Source: Paraspadella gotoi
Taxonomy: Eukaryota > Chaetognatha
Direction of reading: 5' to 3'
Assembly (NCBI GenBank): GCA_051294375.1
Contig: CM119267.1
Location: 3,840,759-3,904,758, forward strand
DNA length: 64,000 nt
This document shows positions 11,416 through 22,789 of the stretch, piece after piece (the stretch's first letter is position 1; each line of letters opens with the position of its first letter). The notes beneath the pieces are model-generated. The model made no database searches. It was not told the DNA's origin and saw nothing but the letters and a program-made list of their open reading frames with translations. Position numbers and translations under genes: made by a program.

Positions 11416-14371
11416 CAGAGAGAGACGATCAAACACAAACTAAAAAAAGTTAAACCAAAACAAAATTGAGACTGACGATTTCAATCAAACGTTTCGTCAA
11501 CAGAATTGTTCTCCCGAGAATCAGTCACAATATAGGAATATTTTTAACATTGAAGAGTAAATTTAATTAAAATAAATTTGGACCCGGACCTAACCTGCTC
11601 TCGCCTCAAAATTTTGAGAATATTTCTTTTTAAACTTTTGAGAGCAAAATTATATATGAATTGGTACACACCATCACTATATAAATTATCCATTCATTTA
11701 ATAAATAAGCTATCTTCCCTGACTTTGGAAGGCTTTGTGGTTTTAAGGCTCCATCACGTCTTACCAAGATAATTACATAGCAGGTCCTGCAAGCTTTCAA
11801 TCAAGACTCTCTCACAGTCCCTGTTATTACTCCCAGATTACCATGGCTTCCGCTGATCATGAATGCAAAAGTATATATTATGATATCCATACTCCATATC
11901 ATCTGGACTCTACCCGCGATCCTGAACTTTGGTCCTGGGACACAAAAAAATTGGATCAGCGTTTGTGAATCATATTTTTGACTAATTAACACGACCGCAA
12001 TTCCGCCGAAATCTATAATTTGAAATTTTTTTATGAGATCAGTTCATAACATTTTATTCATAATTCCATTTTAAATGTTAGTGTATTTTGTTTTTATTGA
12101 ATTTTAATACTTTAATTAAAAAAAAAATCTGGACCTGGTTGTTAGACTTAAAAACTTGTTCAAATTTCTAGCAATATATTTAACATTTGACAGCAATTTA
12201 AACTCCAAATTAAATCAGGACCGGACCTGACCTGAATTTGAGAGCAAATTTGACTCTGGACCCGGACTTGGACCTGCGATTCGGATCAACATTCCGGAGA
12301 TGTTTTTGACATTTGAGAGAAATTAAAACTCGAAACCTTTTTTTTTATGATCCTAAATTTCTCACCACCTTATTAAATATCCTGGTGATCACGTGACTGG
12401 ACAGAGGGCAAGTATGCGTATCGGACATCGAAAAAATTAAACTAATTTAAGTGACGAAGTAGAGAACTGCTAGAGAAATTGACTGACCGACCGAAAAGGC
12501 GACTTTCGGAGTATGCAAATAAAAAGTTGAGAAAAGAGTAGGATGCGCTCAAGAGGGCGCGAAGACCCGACGCAAAAAAAAAAAAAAAAAAAAAAAAAAC
12601 CCGAAGAGATTCTGTCGAGACTCATTTATATATCGTCGTCGTCTTCGTCGGTCGTCGTGGCGTCATCGTCCTCCTCTTCGTTCTGGTCGTCGTCGTCTTG
12701 TCATCGTCGTCATTGTCACCACTTCGTGGTCGCCGTTGTCGTCGTTGTTGTCAACGTCCTCCTCGATGTTTTAGTCGTCGTTCTTGTTATTGTTGTTAGT
12801 TTTGTCATCGACTAACATCGTCGTTGTTGTTCTCTGCTGTTGTATCAACTACCTTATCGCCGTTGTCGCTGCCGACTATGTCCTCACTGTTGTAGGCATT
12901 TGTCATCCTCACCGTTGTCATCGTTGTTCATCTTTGTTGTCGGCGTCAATGTCAATGCGCCATTGTTCTAGTTGTCGTTGTCGTCTTCGTCATCCTCTCT
13001 GTTCTGGTCTTTCGTCGTCGTCGTCTTCGTCCTCGTCGTCGTCGTTCTCCGGTCCATCGTTAATTCAGGCTGGCATCTCAAGAACTCTCCCGCCCTTTTT
13101 GGGTTGATTCGATTCTTCGCACTTTTGCCTTGATGTCAATTCTTCCATTCTCAATCAAGCAACTTACAATCACCTCGACCTCCCCATCGCATTCTTTACC
13201 TCACCTCTTTAATGTCCTTTTCATTTCGCATTCACCTCTCAACGTCATTACGCCACTCTCAATCCGCCCGACATTCGATCTTCCTCTCCCGCCTGCTTCC
13301 AGTGTCCCTCCCAGCATCACTGACCCTCGGGACCACATTTTCGGCAAGATAATAAGTTAGCTTCGTGAGACAAAATCCTATTTCACCTTTTGACTCGTTT
13401 CAACTTTATCACAATTCACATTCCACGCTTCCCACACTTTACGACATCTCCCAATCACATGACTTACTCACCACACCTCGCCCTTTCTCGATCACGTGAT
13501 CGCTTCACAACACCTCACCCTTTCTCATTCACGTGATCACGCGTCACCTTCTCACATCTCCGCCTCGTTATCTCTTTTCCTTCGTTCCTTTCTCTGCATT
13601 TTATTTCCTCTCCTCGTTTTTTTTCTGGACGAGATTAAAAGAGGAGAGACCTCTCTCCCCCACCCACGCCTACCTCCTTATTCAAACCTCTCTCTCTCCT
13701 TCTCTTTCTCTCTCTCTCTCACACTTCCTTTCCACTCTCAACTTATGCTCTTCACTCCTTCTCTCTCTCCAACTTTCTTATAGGTCGCGTGGAACCTCGA
13801 CTCCATAAGACGCTTTTTGTTCTTGTCTGTCTGTCAAAAATAAGCTTAGATAAGACACAGAACGAAAATTGTCATACGAGATAAAAGTTTACGTCGTCTA
13901 ATAAGCTTTTATAAAGCTCGAATGAATACGAGCAAAGAGGAAGAGGAAAAGGAGAAAGAGGAGGAAGACGATAACATTAAGTTTGTAAAGAGGAGAAGAG
14001 GAGGAGAGAAAGAATAAGAGACATCCGCGCCTCGTATTGAACGCTGATTCAGCATTTTCCAAAACTTCCCTTTCTCTTTCAGTTTGAACTTTCTCTTCTT
14101 CTCCCTCTATTTACTCCTCTCTTTTCTTCCTTCTTTTCCCACCTAAAGTGGTTTTTTTTTCCTCTCCTCCCTCTAGGTATATTTAATTCAGTTTTAGTTT
14201 CTGGAATTTCCCCGCAATTACTATTCCATATTTAGTCTCTTCCCGCCCATGCCTCGTTTGTGCCCCACGAACTTCAATATTTCTATTTCAGCTTCCATAT
14301 CTCCTCGTCCTACTTGTTCTCTTCTTCAGATTTTCGTATATATATAACCTATATCATATAGTCTATATATC
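10094..14371. repeat. Duplicated segment B (right of gap)
   Basis: Second copy of 5815-10068 with frequent one-base insertions and deletions and a loss near 10140 (about 75 bases of segment A missing). Contains the same foldback remnant, (GA)n, repeat D copy (about 11650-11850), GTC minisatellite and CACGTG sites (near 13494 and 13530). No gene. Confidence 0.85.
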
Positions 14372-14830
14372 ATTCACTCTTACTCCATCAAAAAAAACAA
14401 CGCCAGAATAGCCCAATTTCCTTAACCCTTTTCAGTCTCTTGGAACGATCCCTTTTCTTACCTCACTTAAGCTTACCACATCAACACGCCACTCCTTACC
14501 CTCAACCCTCAACACATCACCCCCCCCCTCGTTCTCATCGACGAATTGATTCGCCAGGCTTTGGCTCCTCCTCCTCCTCCTCCTCCTCCTCTTCTCTTTA
14601 AACGGCGAGTCGATAACCCCTACCTTGACCTCGGCCTCCTGACTCCTCATTTTCAGAGATTTTCTTTTTTTTTGGTTGATAAAAAAATTACATGAACTCT
14701 TTTATGCTTAAAGTTTTATGGCTCATGACAGAAATCCAGACAGCTCGATTTCGAATCCCTTGACCGGAATGCGTTTAACAAAGTCTCTAATGTAACTCCT
14801 GCGATAATCATAATATATACTACTAATAAA
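14372..14830. other. Intergenic, no gene seen
   Basis: C-rich stretch with a CTC trinucleotide run near 14563-14592, then AT-rich sequence leading into a transposon-like element. Confidence 0.5.
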
Positions 14831-14929
14831 CAGGGAATGTGGAGCCGGAGTTTAACACAGGAGCCCGGCCTCCTTCATATATTCGCACCTCAACTTTAAT
14901 CCCTAATATCTCATTGCCAGTACCTTCCT

Positions 14930-15130
14930 TAACCCTTAATGCCGGCTTCTTGTTTATCTTAACCTTAAATTGACATTAACCCTAACCCATAACCTTAAAC
15001 TACTCAAACCTTAACCTAACCCTAAACTACTCAACCCTAAACCCTAATTCTTCTACCAACCAACCTTAACCCCTCAAACCAAACCAACTCAACCCAATCT
15101 AACCCTAAAACCCTACCCTAACCATAATCT
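14930..15130. repeat. Degenerate CCTAAC/CCTTAAC telomere-like array
   Basis: Repeated AACCCTAA and AACCTTAA motifs in irregular spacing, inside the hAT-like element. Too irregular to be a working telomere. Confidence 0.6.
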
Positions 15131-15404
15131 GAGTTTTAAATAAAATCACTTTTACGAGTCTAAATATATTTACAGTAACATACCAAAGAGTGAGATATCA
15201 CCAAAAAATAAAAGAAATATTTTGCTATATTATCTAATATTTTTAAAAATAATTTTTATTATATAATATATTTTTATATTAAAATATATTATATATTATA
15301 ATATAAAATAAATATTAAATATAATAAAATATAAATTATATGATTTAAAGAAATATATTATGAATATTTAATTTCATAAATTTAATTATATACATAGTAA
15401 TGCG

Positions 15405-15560
15405 AGCGGAGTTGAGCCGGAGCCGGAGCCGAGTTGAAATTTTTGCTGGAGCCCGAGCCGGAGCCGGAGCCGAAAAAAAATTTCGCTTGGAGCCGGAGCC
15501 GGAGCTGGAGCCGGAAAAAAATTTGGCCTGGAGCTGGAGCCGGAGCTGGAGCCGAGACAA
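15405..15560. repeat. Subterminal tandem repeat, GGAGCC-rich, about 50-bp unit
   Basis: Three units of (GGAGCC)n followed by GAAAAAAATTT-like spacer, near the right end of the hAT-like element. Gly/Ser/Pro/Ala-repeat frames here are artefacts of the array. Confidence 0.75.
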
Positions 15561-15584
15561 AATTAGGTCGGCTCCACATCCCTG

Positions 15585-15937
15585 CTTATAAAGTATATAT
15601 AATATTTGTTTCTAAACGCTTTACCGCTTGACTGCTAACTCTTTTCGTTGCGAAAAACTTACGTAAATATGAATCAATACTTAACTAAAATATGGATCTC
15701 AGGTTAAGAAAATTAATTTCAAAAAACTTTTTCAATCTCATCTCTGCTCCGTCATACGAGCAAGTGAAGCAGCTCTCGGCGGCCAATTTTAAATCCACGA
15801 ACATTTCCTAGAAATTCGAACCTTTATTTTCTACAGCGAAACCCAATTTTTTTTCGGTCCAACCTCGCGTCAATCTCGGGTCCTCCTGTATAAAATCCTT
15901 AAAAAAAAAAATTTGCATACGCAGATTGGATTCTCAG
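15585..15937. other. Intergenic or intronic, no gene seen
   Basis: AT-rich, with a poly-A run at 15900-15911. It ends in TTCTCAG, a possible splice acceptor for the next entry. Confidence 0.4.
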
Positions 15938-15991
15938 GATGCTGAGGAGGAGGAAGAGGAGGAGGAGGAGGAGGAAGAAGACGATGAATAG
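15938..15991 (+). CDS. Possible terminal exon with acidic tail
   Basis: After GGATTCTCAG the frame reads Asp-Ala, twelve Glu, Asp-Asp-Glu and stop (15989-15991). Polyglutamate tails ending in DDE and a stop are common in nuclear acidic-tail proteins and chaperones. GAG codons with three GAA and a GAC/GAT end make it slightly more than a pure trinucleotide run. It may equally be a chance GAG microsatellite. No upstream exon was found. Confidence 0.22.
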   Translation, partial: DAEEEEEEEEEEEEDDE

Positions 15992-16700
15992 AAATCGATG
16001 AATACTGATAGAGATAATGATAATGGTGATTATGTCGCTCATTTCATGGGGTTGATCGAGAAGGGGGATGATATTATGATAGACTATTAAGTCATCCCTA
16101 TTTGTATATAAATGTATATTCTTTAGCAGTTTTTAATGTAATACATGCACGTTCAATTTATTGTTTTATGCTCGAGAACGATTCCTTATCTAGTATTTGT
16201 TGATGATGAAGATGGTGATGATGATTGATGATGATGTTCATGAGGATGATATAATGATATGATGATGTGACGATGATGTTGACGTATGTTTGCCGAGGAG
16301 AGACACGATTGTTTAAACCTGGAAAAAAGTTTGAGGTAAAGGTTTTAGAAAAACTCGGATTAGAAAATCGGGTCTCGTCCAGGAGAAAGATCCGGAGAGA
16401 AAGCCTCGCCCTCCTTCCTCCTTCCCTCCTCTTCCTCCTCCTCCTTCCTCCTCCGTCCGCCCTCCTCCTCCTCTTTGTGTCCTCCCGAAGTTTACCTTTT
16501 ACCAACCCACTGCTACGCTTCAAACTGTCGCTTCTTTTTCATTCTCTGTCGCTTCTTTTCATTCTCTGTACGCTTCTTTTTCTTCTTTGTCCGCTTCTTT
16601 TTCATTCTTTGTCCGCTTCTTTTACACTCTATGTCCCCTGTTTTTCCATCTTCTGTCCGCTTCCGATTGGCCATTTCCTTTTCTGTTTCTTTCCCTCCAA
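15992..16700. other. Noncoding, GAT-rich and CTC-rich tracts
   Basis: Imperfect GATGAT repeats at about 16200-16290 and CTCCTTCCTCC-type sequence at 16408-16480. The long open frames across it are low-complexity. Confidence 0.5.
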
Positions 16701-17614
16701 ATTCTTTCCTCTTCATTTTCGCATCATTTTTCACTTTTTTCACTTTGTTCACGTTTATCACTTCTTTCACTGCTTCTTTCACTTCTTTCACTTTGTTCAC
16801 GTTTATCACTTCTTTCACTGCTTCTTTCACTTCATTCACTTTGTTCACGTTTATCACTTCTTTCACTGCTTCTTTCACTTTTCTACTTATCATTTCACTC
16901 AAATTTATTTTACTTTTAATTTAATCAGTTCACATTTTTACTTTCACTTATCCTCGCTCTATTTCTACATAGCTCTCTCCTTTGCCTGTATTTTCCTCCT
17001 TTCTTTCATTCATTCATTCATTTATTCATTCATTCATTCATTCCCTCAGTCTCTTTACCTCCACCCGCCCCCTCAGTTCTCTTCTCGTGCACAAAAATGA
17101 CTCAGGAGACTCAGTCAGGGAGAATGAGAGAGGAGAAGAGAAGTGAGAAAAAATTAAATAAATAAATAAAATGAATAAATGATATGGAAATGAATGAATG
17201 TATGAATGAATGAATGAATGAATGAGATGAATGAATAAATGAATGAATAAATGATTGAATGATTGAAAGAAAGGAGAAAATACAGGGCAACGGAAGAGGA
17301 GCTCAATGGTAGAAACTAGAGCGGAGCGGATGGAAGTACGCCACGGAAGTAAAATGTGAAAGCTGGATATAAATTAAAAGTAAATAAATTGAGTGAAATG
17401 GATGAAGTAGAAAAGATGAAAGCAAGCAGTGAAAGAAGTTGATAAACGTGAACCAAAGTGGAATCTGAAGTGAAAGAATAAGAGTGAAAGGTGAAGTTGA
17501 TAAATACAGTTGAACGAAAGTGAAAGAAGTGAACAGGAGAGCTGTGAAAGAAGTGAATTAAACGTGAACAAAGTGAGAGAGTGAAAAAAGTGAAAAATGA
17601 TCCGAAAATGAAAG
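16700..17614. repeat. Imperfect palindrome ending at a scaffold gap
   Basis: The right arm (about 17100-17614) is the reverse complement of 16700-17090. It includes the minisatellite, the ATTCATTC tract and the unique block AGAAAGGAGAAAATACAGGG at 17268. The right arm carries many indels and stops at the 25-N gap 17615-17639. Possibly a fold-back read artefact. Confidence 0.8.
16735..16890. repeat. Minisatellite, about 45-bp unit, three copies
   Basis: Unit TTCACTTTGTTCACGTTTA plus TCACTTCTTTCACTGCTTC, repeated three times with few changes. Confidence 0.85.
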
Positions 17615-17639
17615 NNNNNNNNNNNNNNNNNNNNNNNNN
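17615..17639. other. Assembly gap (25 N)
   Basis: Fixed-size scaffold join at the end of the palindrome. Confidence 0.99.
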
Positions 17640-18029
17640 GGTTGGGGTGGGACTTGGTGGGACTGGGTGGGTTGGTAGGCTCGAGTGGTGAGGTGAGGGT
17701 GGGGAAGGTGAGGTAAGAGGCTGGAGAGTTTGGTGAGTATGACTTAAAGAATGACCAGTTCATTGACCACTGGCCAAAGGAGAAATATTAGATGATAAAA
17801 ATCTAAAAAAATATTAAAAGCAGATGATTAATAACTCTACGTAATAGTACTATTGTATTTTTACAATGAACAAGATTTTAATCACGTATATATTATATAA
17901 TCATAGCCACAATTCCGCTTCTAGGCGATCAAAAATAACAACAACCACAACAACAATAACAACAACAACGTGAAGCCGATGACGAAAGAAGGAAAATTGA
18001 AAACACGAGCGATAAACAAGAGATTAGTG

Positions 18030-18435
18030 GGTAGACCGACAGAACGACGAAGACCGATAAAGGCCGACAGAAGCTAACAAAGGCCGACGTAGGCCGACAG
18101 AGGCCTACAGGAGTCAACAGAGACCGACAAAGGTTGACAAAGGCTGACGAAGGTCGACAGAGGCTGACAGATGGATCAATCCCGACAGAGACCGATAGAG
18201 GCCGACAGAGTCTGACAGAGGTCGAAAGAGGCTATCCGAGTCTGACAAAGGCCGAAAAAGTCCGACAGAGGCTGACAAAGGTTCCCAAAGGCCGTCAAAG
18301 ACTGAAAGAGGCCAAAAATGGGAGTCAGAGGCCAACAGAGGCTGACCGAAGCTGACAAATCCCGACAGAGGCTAACAAAGGAGGAATAAGTTTGCGGAGG
18401 CCGAGAGAGGCCGACAAAGGCCGACAAAATACGTC
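18030..18435. repeat. 12-bp minisatellite AGGCCGACAGAG
   Basis: About 33 imperfect 12-base units of AGGCCGACAAAG/AGGCTGACAGAG type. Because 12 is a multiple of three, all frames give periodic peptides (for example GRQRLTEADR and LCRPLSASVG). These are not treated as genes. Confidence 0.85.
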
Positions 18436-18823
18436 CGTCATCCAAGTCCCTCATTTCCCGACACCAAACTCGACGTCCATCAATTATTTCTTTCTCTCTC
18501 TAGACTTTAAAGGTCACACCCTGTAGCGACCTTAAGAGTCTACAGGGTCTTCGCACTCCCATCGCTCATTAATTCACTCTTTGGCCTCACCTCCCCCATC
18601 GCCCTCCCCCCACTTCGCCCCCCTTCCTTTCGATTCCGACGTGAGAAAAGAAGAAAAGCGTTGATTTTCTTGTGTGAAATGTGTGAAACTCTCTCACAGT
18701 CTCACCTTTTCTCTTCACTCCCGATTTCCCTTTTCGATTTCGAGTTTTCTTTTTCTATTAGATTTCTTTTGATTACCGCCAACTAGGTTTTTCTGTTTCT
18801 CGCTTGCTCTCTGTCTATTTCTT

Positions 18824-18883
<60 letters not shown>

Positions 18884-19116
18884 CTTCATGAAACGACAAC
18901 GCCCCCTGGGGAACATAATCGAGGATTTCCCACTATTTTTCTCCACATGAAATGTTTAGTGTTCATTGTAAAACGTAATAGACCGGCGTTGTTAATACAT
19001 CAGTCGTTAATAAATAAAAGAAAACACAATATTTTTACAATATTTTTACAAGAAAAACAAAGAGAAAAAAAATCAATTTGTAATGATCACTGATGCGGTT
19101 CAACTTACGCCTTTTT
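18436..19116. other. Intergenic, no gene seen
   Basis: Mixed sequence with a (CT)n microsatellite at 18831-18880. Nothing with splice sites or a long normal frame. Confidence 0.5.
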
Positions 19117-19797
19117 TAGTCGGATCTGCTTATCAGCAGATTCCGACTTTATAATCAACTTTGTCAGTCCGTCGGTCCGCCCCCACAATCCTGTCGGTCA
19201 TTCACTTAGACCATGTCAGACCATCAAATTATGATAAATTATGCAAAAAAATAATTGTCCGTCTGTCCGTCCATCCTTCCATCCATCTTTCTGTCTGTTC
19301 GTCAGACTGTCCGTCCGTCCATCCCCATTAGCAAAAAACTCCAATTACTCATGATTGGAGGAATGGATTGAGTTGAAATTTTGTGTTCGAGTAAAAAACT
19401 GTACGATCAAGCTTAATATAAAGTTTTGATGGAAACCTGCGAGTGGAAATGAGTTTAAATTGAAAAACCAAAGTTCATATTTACTTGAATTTGTATAATT
19501 ATATTTACTGAATGGATTGAGATGAAACTTTGTGTGTGGGTGGGAAAGTATGTGATTGATCTGGATATATAGATTCGATGGAATCATACTAGTGGAAAAG
19601 AGTTTAAATAGAAAAAAACTAAAGTCACATTTATAAATTTAAATTTTTTTTAATTTTAAAGTTTGTTCTCTCTCTCTCAGTTGAAATGATTGATTGGCTG
19701 ATTGATCAGTTGCTTGAATGATTGATTTATAGATTCTTTTATTGATTTACCGCTCAATTATCGTGGGCAGATCCGACATTGTTTGCTCAAACTTGTT
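19117..19797 (+). mobile_element. Repeat family R, copy 1 (short form)
   Basis: Begins AGTCGGATCTGC-TTATCA-GCAGATTCCGACT, a hairpin. It ends GGCAGATCCGACATTGTTTG plus CTCAAACTTGTT, so GTCGGATCTGC is also a terminal inverted repeat. Interior: CTGTCCGTCC tracts, two about 150-base units containing GTGTGTGGGTAGGAAAGTGT and GTTTCGATGGAATCGT motifs, and an ATTG microsatellite. No coding frame. The plan (terminal hairpin, inverted ends, internal tandem units) resembles Helentron-derived or bivalve pearl-type elements; that class is inference. Confidence 0.65.
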
Positions 19798-19940
19798 TTT
19801 TTTTTAATGACAGACTTTCTTTATTTAATTTTAAGCGTCGCGCGAATCGTAACTAATTACATTTTCTCACTCTGTCTTTTTCCTCACACACAATCCGCTT
19901 TACTCTTCACTTTCTGTACTATATCCATACCGCCCCCCCC

Positions 19941-20685
19941 NNNNNNNNNNNNNNNNNNNNNNNNNNNNNNNNNNNNNNNNNNNNNNNNNNNNNNNNNNNN
20001 NNNNNNNNNNNNNNNNNNNNNNNNNNNNNNNNNNNNNNNNNNNNNNNNNNNNNNNNNNNNNNNNNNNNNNNNNNNNNNNNNNNNNNNNNNNNNNNNNNNN
20101 NNNNNNNNNNNNNNNNNNNNNNNNNNNNNNNNNNNNNNNNNNNNNNNNNNNNNNNNNNNNNNNNNNNNNNNNNNNNNNNNNNNNNNNNNNNNNNNNNNNN
20201 NNNNNNNNNNNNNNNNNNNNNNNNNNNNNNNNNNNNNNNNNNNNNNNNNNNNNNNNNNNNNNNNNNNNNNNNNNNNNNNNNNNNNNNNNNNNNNNNNNNN
20301 NNNNNNNNNNNNNNNNNNNNNNNNNNNNNNNNNNNNNNNNNNNNNNNNNNNNNNNNNNNNNNNNNNNNNNNNNNNNNNNNNNNNNNNNNNNNNNNNNNNN
20401 NNNNNNNNNNNNNNNNNNNNNNNNNNNNNNNNNNNNNNNNNNNNNNNNNNNNNNNNNNNNNNNNNNNNNNNNNNNNNNNNNNNNNNNNNNNNNNNNNNNN
20501 NNNNNNNNNNNNNNNNNNNNNNNNNNNNNNNNNNNNNNNNNNNNNNNNNNNNNNNNNNNNNNNNNNNNNNNNNNNNNNNNNNNNNNNNNNNNNNNNNNNN
20601 NNNNNNNNNNNNNNNNNNNNNNNNNNNNNNNNNNNNNNNNNNNNNNNNNNNNNNNNNNNNNNNNNNNNNNNNNNNNNNNNNNNNN
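19941..20685. other. Assembly gap (745 N)
   Basis: Largest gap in the window, entered from a poly-C run. Confidence 0.99.
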
Positions 20686-21071
20686 GAAATGTATCGATAA
20701 CAACGAGAAAAAGTAATAAACATTAAGATTAATAAGGCGAAAAAAGTAAATAATGTAATTCGTAGAATATGAAATTCAAATAATATACAATAGCGTAAGA
20801 TCAATTTAAAACGTATTTAACGTAAGTCTTACGGAACACTTTGAAAAATGGGATTTTTACGACAGTAAAATAAATAAAAAAATAAATCTTAGCCAAAGTG
20901 TTTTTTTTTTAACTCAAAAGGTTGAAAGTGACGATGCATAATTTTGTAAGCGACTCTTTACTTATGAATGGTTTCGCTTTCTACCTTAAAAAACTACGAT
21001 TCATCCTTAAAATATTCTTGGGCCATTCGATGAATATTTGAAGCGACCGTGAGTGAAAAAGCGTTTCTAGC

Positions 21072-21107
<36 letters not shown>
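20686..21107. other. AT-rich contig piece, no gene seen
   Basis: AT-rich sequence ending in (CT)n at 21076-21107, which runs into the next gap. Confidence 0.6.
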
Positions 21108-21290
21108 NNNNNNNNNNNNNNNNNNNNNNNNNNNNNNNNNNNNNNNNNNNNNNNNNNNNNNNNNNNNNNNNNNNNNNNNNNNNNNNNNNNNNNNNNNNNN
21201 NNNNNNNNNNNNNNNNNNNNNNNNNNNNNNNNNNNNNNNNNNNNNNNNNNNNNNNNNNNNNNNNNNNNNNNNNNNNNNNNNNNNNNNNNN
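21108..21290. other. Assembly gap (183 N)
   Basis: Entered from (CT)n. Confidence 0.99.
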
Positions 21291-21838
21291 TTTTTCCCCC
21301 CAAACCTCTTCCGTTGAGTCAGTGAATGATTCCAACGTTTTTATTTTTCATTTAATCACGCGTCTTTGCAACGTTGAACACTGAACGTTAATCGATTTAA
21401 CTCAATCAATCAATCAATCAATCATTTACTCAAGCCAAAACTCAATATTAAGACGGTGGCCAACTTTTTACTAAAAAACAACGAATTCGCTCATGTAGTA
21501 ATTCTTGTTCCCCCACGATCGGTCATTGCAAAGACGCTTATCGGTCGACGTGTCGCCCGTCGAGAAAAGGGTTTTTGACAAGAGTCTTGGCAAAGTTCCC
21601 TACCCGAATCTTAAGAATTCAATGAGATCTAGTTCGAAAGCTCACCAAACTTTTATCATTCGTGTCAAATCGTGGCAGGAATCGTGACAAAAAAAACAAC
21701 AAAAACGTCTTAATTCTGTTTTTTTATTTGTTTGGTTTATTTTGTTTTGCTGATGTATGCTACTGTATCATTATTGATATGAAATAAAATTTTCATAATC
21801 CTTTACTCCACCCCTTACCCCCTACCTACCCCCACACT
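21291..21838. repeat. Duplicated segment, copy 1
   Basis: Matches 22188-22731 in the same order, for example the block CGGTCGACGTGTCGCCCGTC at 21541. Starts directly after a gap. Noncoding. Confidence 0.9.
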
Positions 21839-22038
21839 GGTAGGGACCAACTCCAGAGATAATTAGCAAAGTATTTTTAGTTGTCTTGACTAAATATTTA
21901 AGCAATCATTTTCAAAAAAAATTTACATTTTACGTCTTGATTATTAAATACATTAAATATTACGTGTCTTTTTTACATTATAAAATTTTTTTTCTGAAAT
22001 CTTAAAATTTTTTCATGGATTCTGATAGAGCATAAAAA

Positions 22039-22063
22039 NNNNNNNNNNNNNNNNNNNNNNNNN
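22039..22063. other. Assembly gap (25 N)
   Basis: Fixed-size scaffold join between the two copies of the 0.55-kb duplication. Confidence 0.99.
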
Positions 22064-22187
22064 TCAAATTTTTTACTCAATGACCTTTTCCTCACTAGTA
22101 TTAAATGCCATATAAATCCTGCTCTCTCCTCCTTCTCTCTCTCTCTCTCTGAAAAAGGTTTTTTTAATACTTTCTTTACTAAATTGT

Positions 22188-22731
22188 ACTTTTTCCCCCA
22201 AACCTCTTTCCGTTGAGTCGTGAATGATTCCAACGTTTTTATTTTTCATTTAAATCACGCGTCCTTGCAACGTTGAACACTGAACGTTAATCGATTTAAC
22301 TCAATCAATTCAATCAATCAATCATTTACTCAAGCCAAAACTCAATATTAAGACGGTGGCAACTTTTTACTAAAAACAACGAATTCGCTCATGTAGTAAT
22401 TCTTGTTCCCCCACGATCGTCATTGCCAAAGACGTTATCGGTCGACGTGTCGCCCGTCGAGAAAAGGGTTTTTGACAAGAGTCTTGGCAAAGTTCCTACC
22501 GAATCTTAAGAATTCAATGAATCTAGTTCGAAAGCTCAACCAAACTTTTATCATTCGTGTCAAATCGTGGCAGGAATCGTGACAAAAAAAAACAACAAAA
22601 ACGTCTTAATTCTGTTTTTTTATTTGTTTGGTTTATTTTGTTTTGCTGATGTATGCTACTGTATCATTATTGATATGAAATAAAATTTCATAATCCTTTA
22701 CTCCACCCTTACCCCTACCTACCCCCACACT
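22188..22731. repeat. Duplicated segment, copy 2
   Basis: Second copy of 21291-21838 with several one-base indels. It continues directly into the candidate transmembrane exon region, whereas copy 1 continues into unrelated AT-rich sequence and a 25-N gap at 22039-22063. Confidence 0.9.
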
Positions 22732-22789
22732 GTCACTGGCCTCCATCCACCAACATCCCTACCCAACTCCCTCCCCCCGTCCCTTCCAG

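Larger units (their letters stand above)
14831..15584. mobile_element. hAT-like non-autonomous element with GGAGCC arrays
   Basis: Starts CAGGGAATGTGGAGCCGGAG and ends with the inverse of CAGGGATGTGGAGCCGACC. Flanks are CTAATAAA (14823-14830) and CTTATAAA (15585-15592), a 7-of-8 match as an 8-bp target duplication. CAGGG termini with 8-bp duplications are usual for hAT elements. The interior holds a degenerate CCTAAC-type array and a three-unit GGAGCCGGAGCC array. No transposase frame. Confidence 0.75.

Noticed and set aside
14930-15130. Interstitial or terminal telomere
   Set aside because: CCTAA motifs are irregular, about 200 bases, and lie inside a transposon-like element.
16267-17100. 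277-codon plus-strand frame
   Set aside because: Low-complexity CTTC/TTCA repeats and a 45-bp minisatellite; no recognisable domain, and no support from its palindromic partner.
19783-20804. Open frames of about 300 codons on both strands
   Set aside because: Nearly all codons fall in the 745-N gap.
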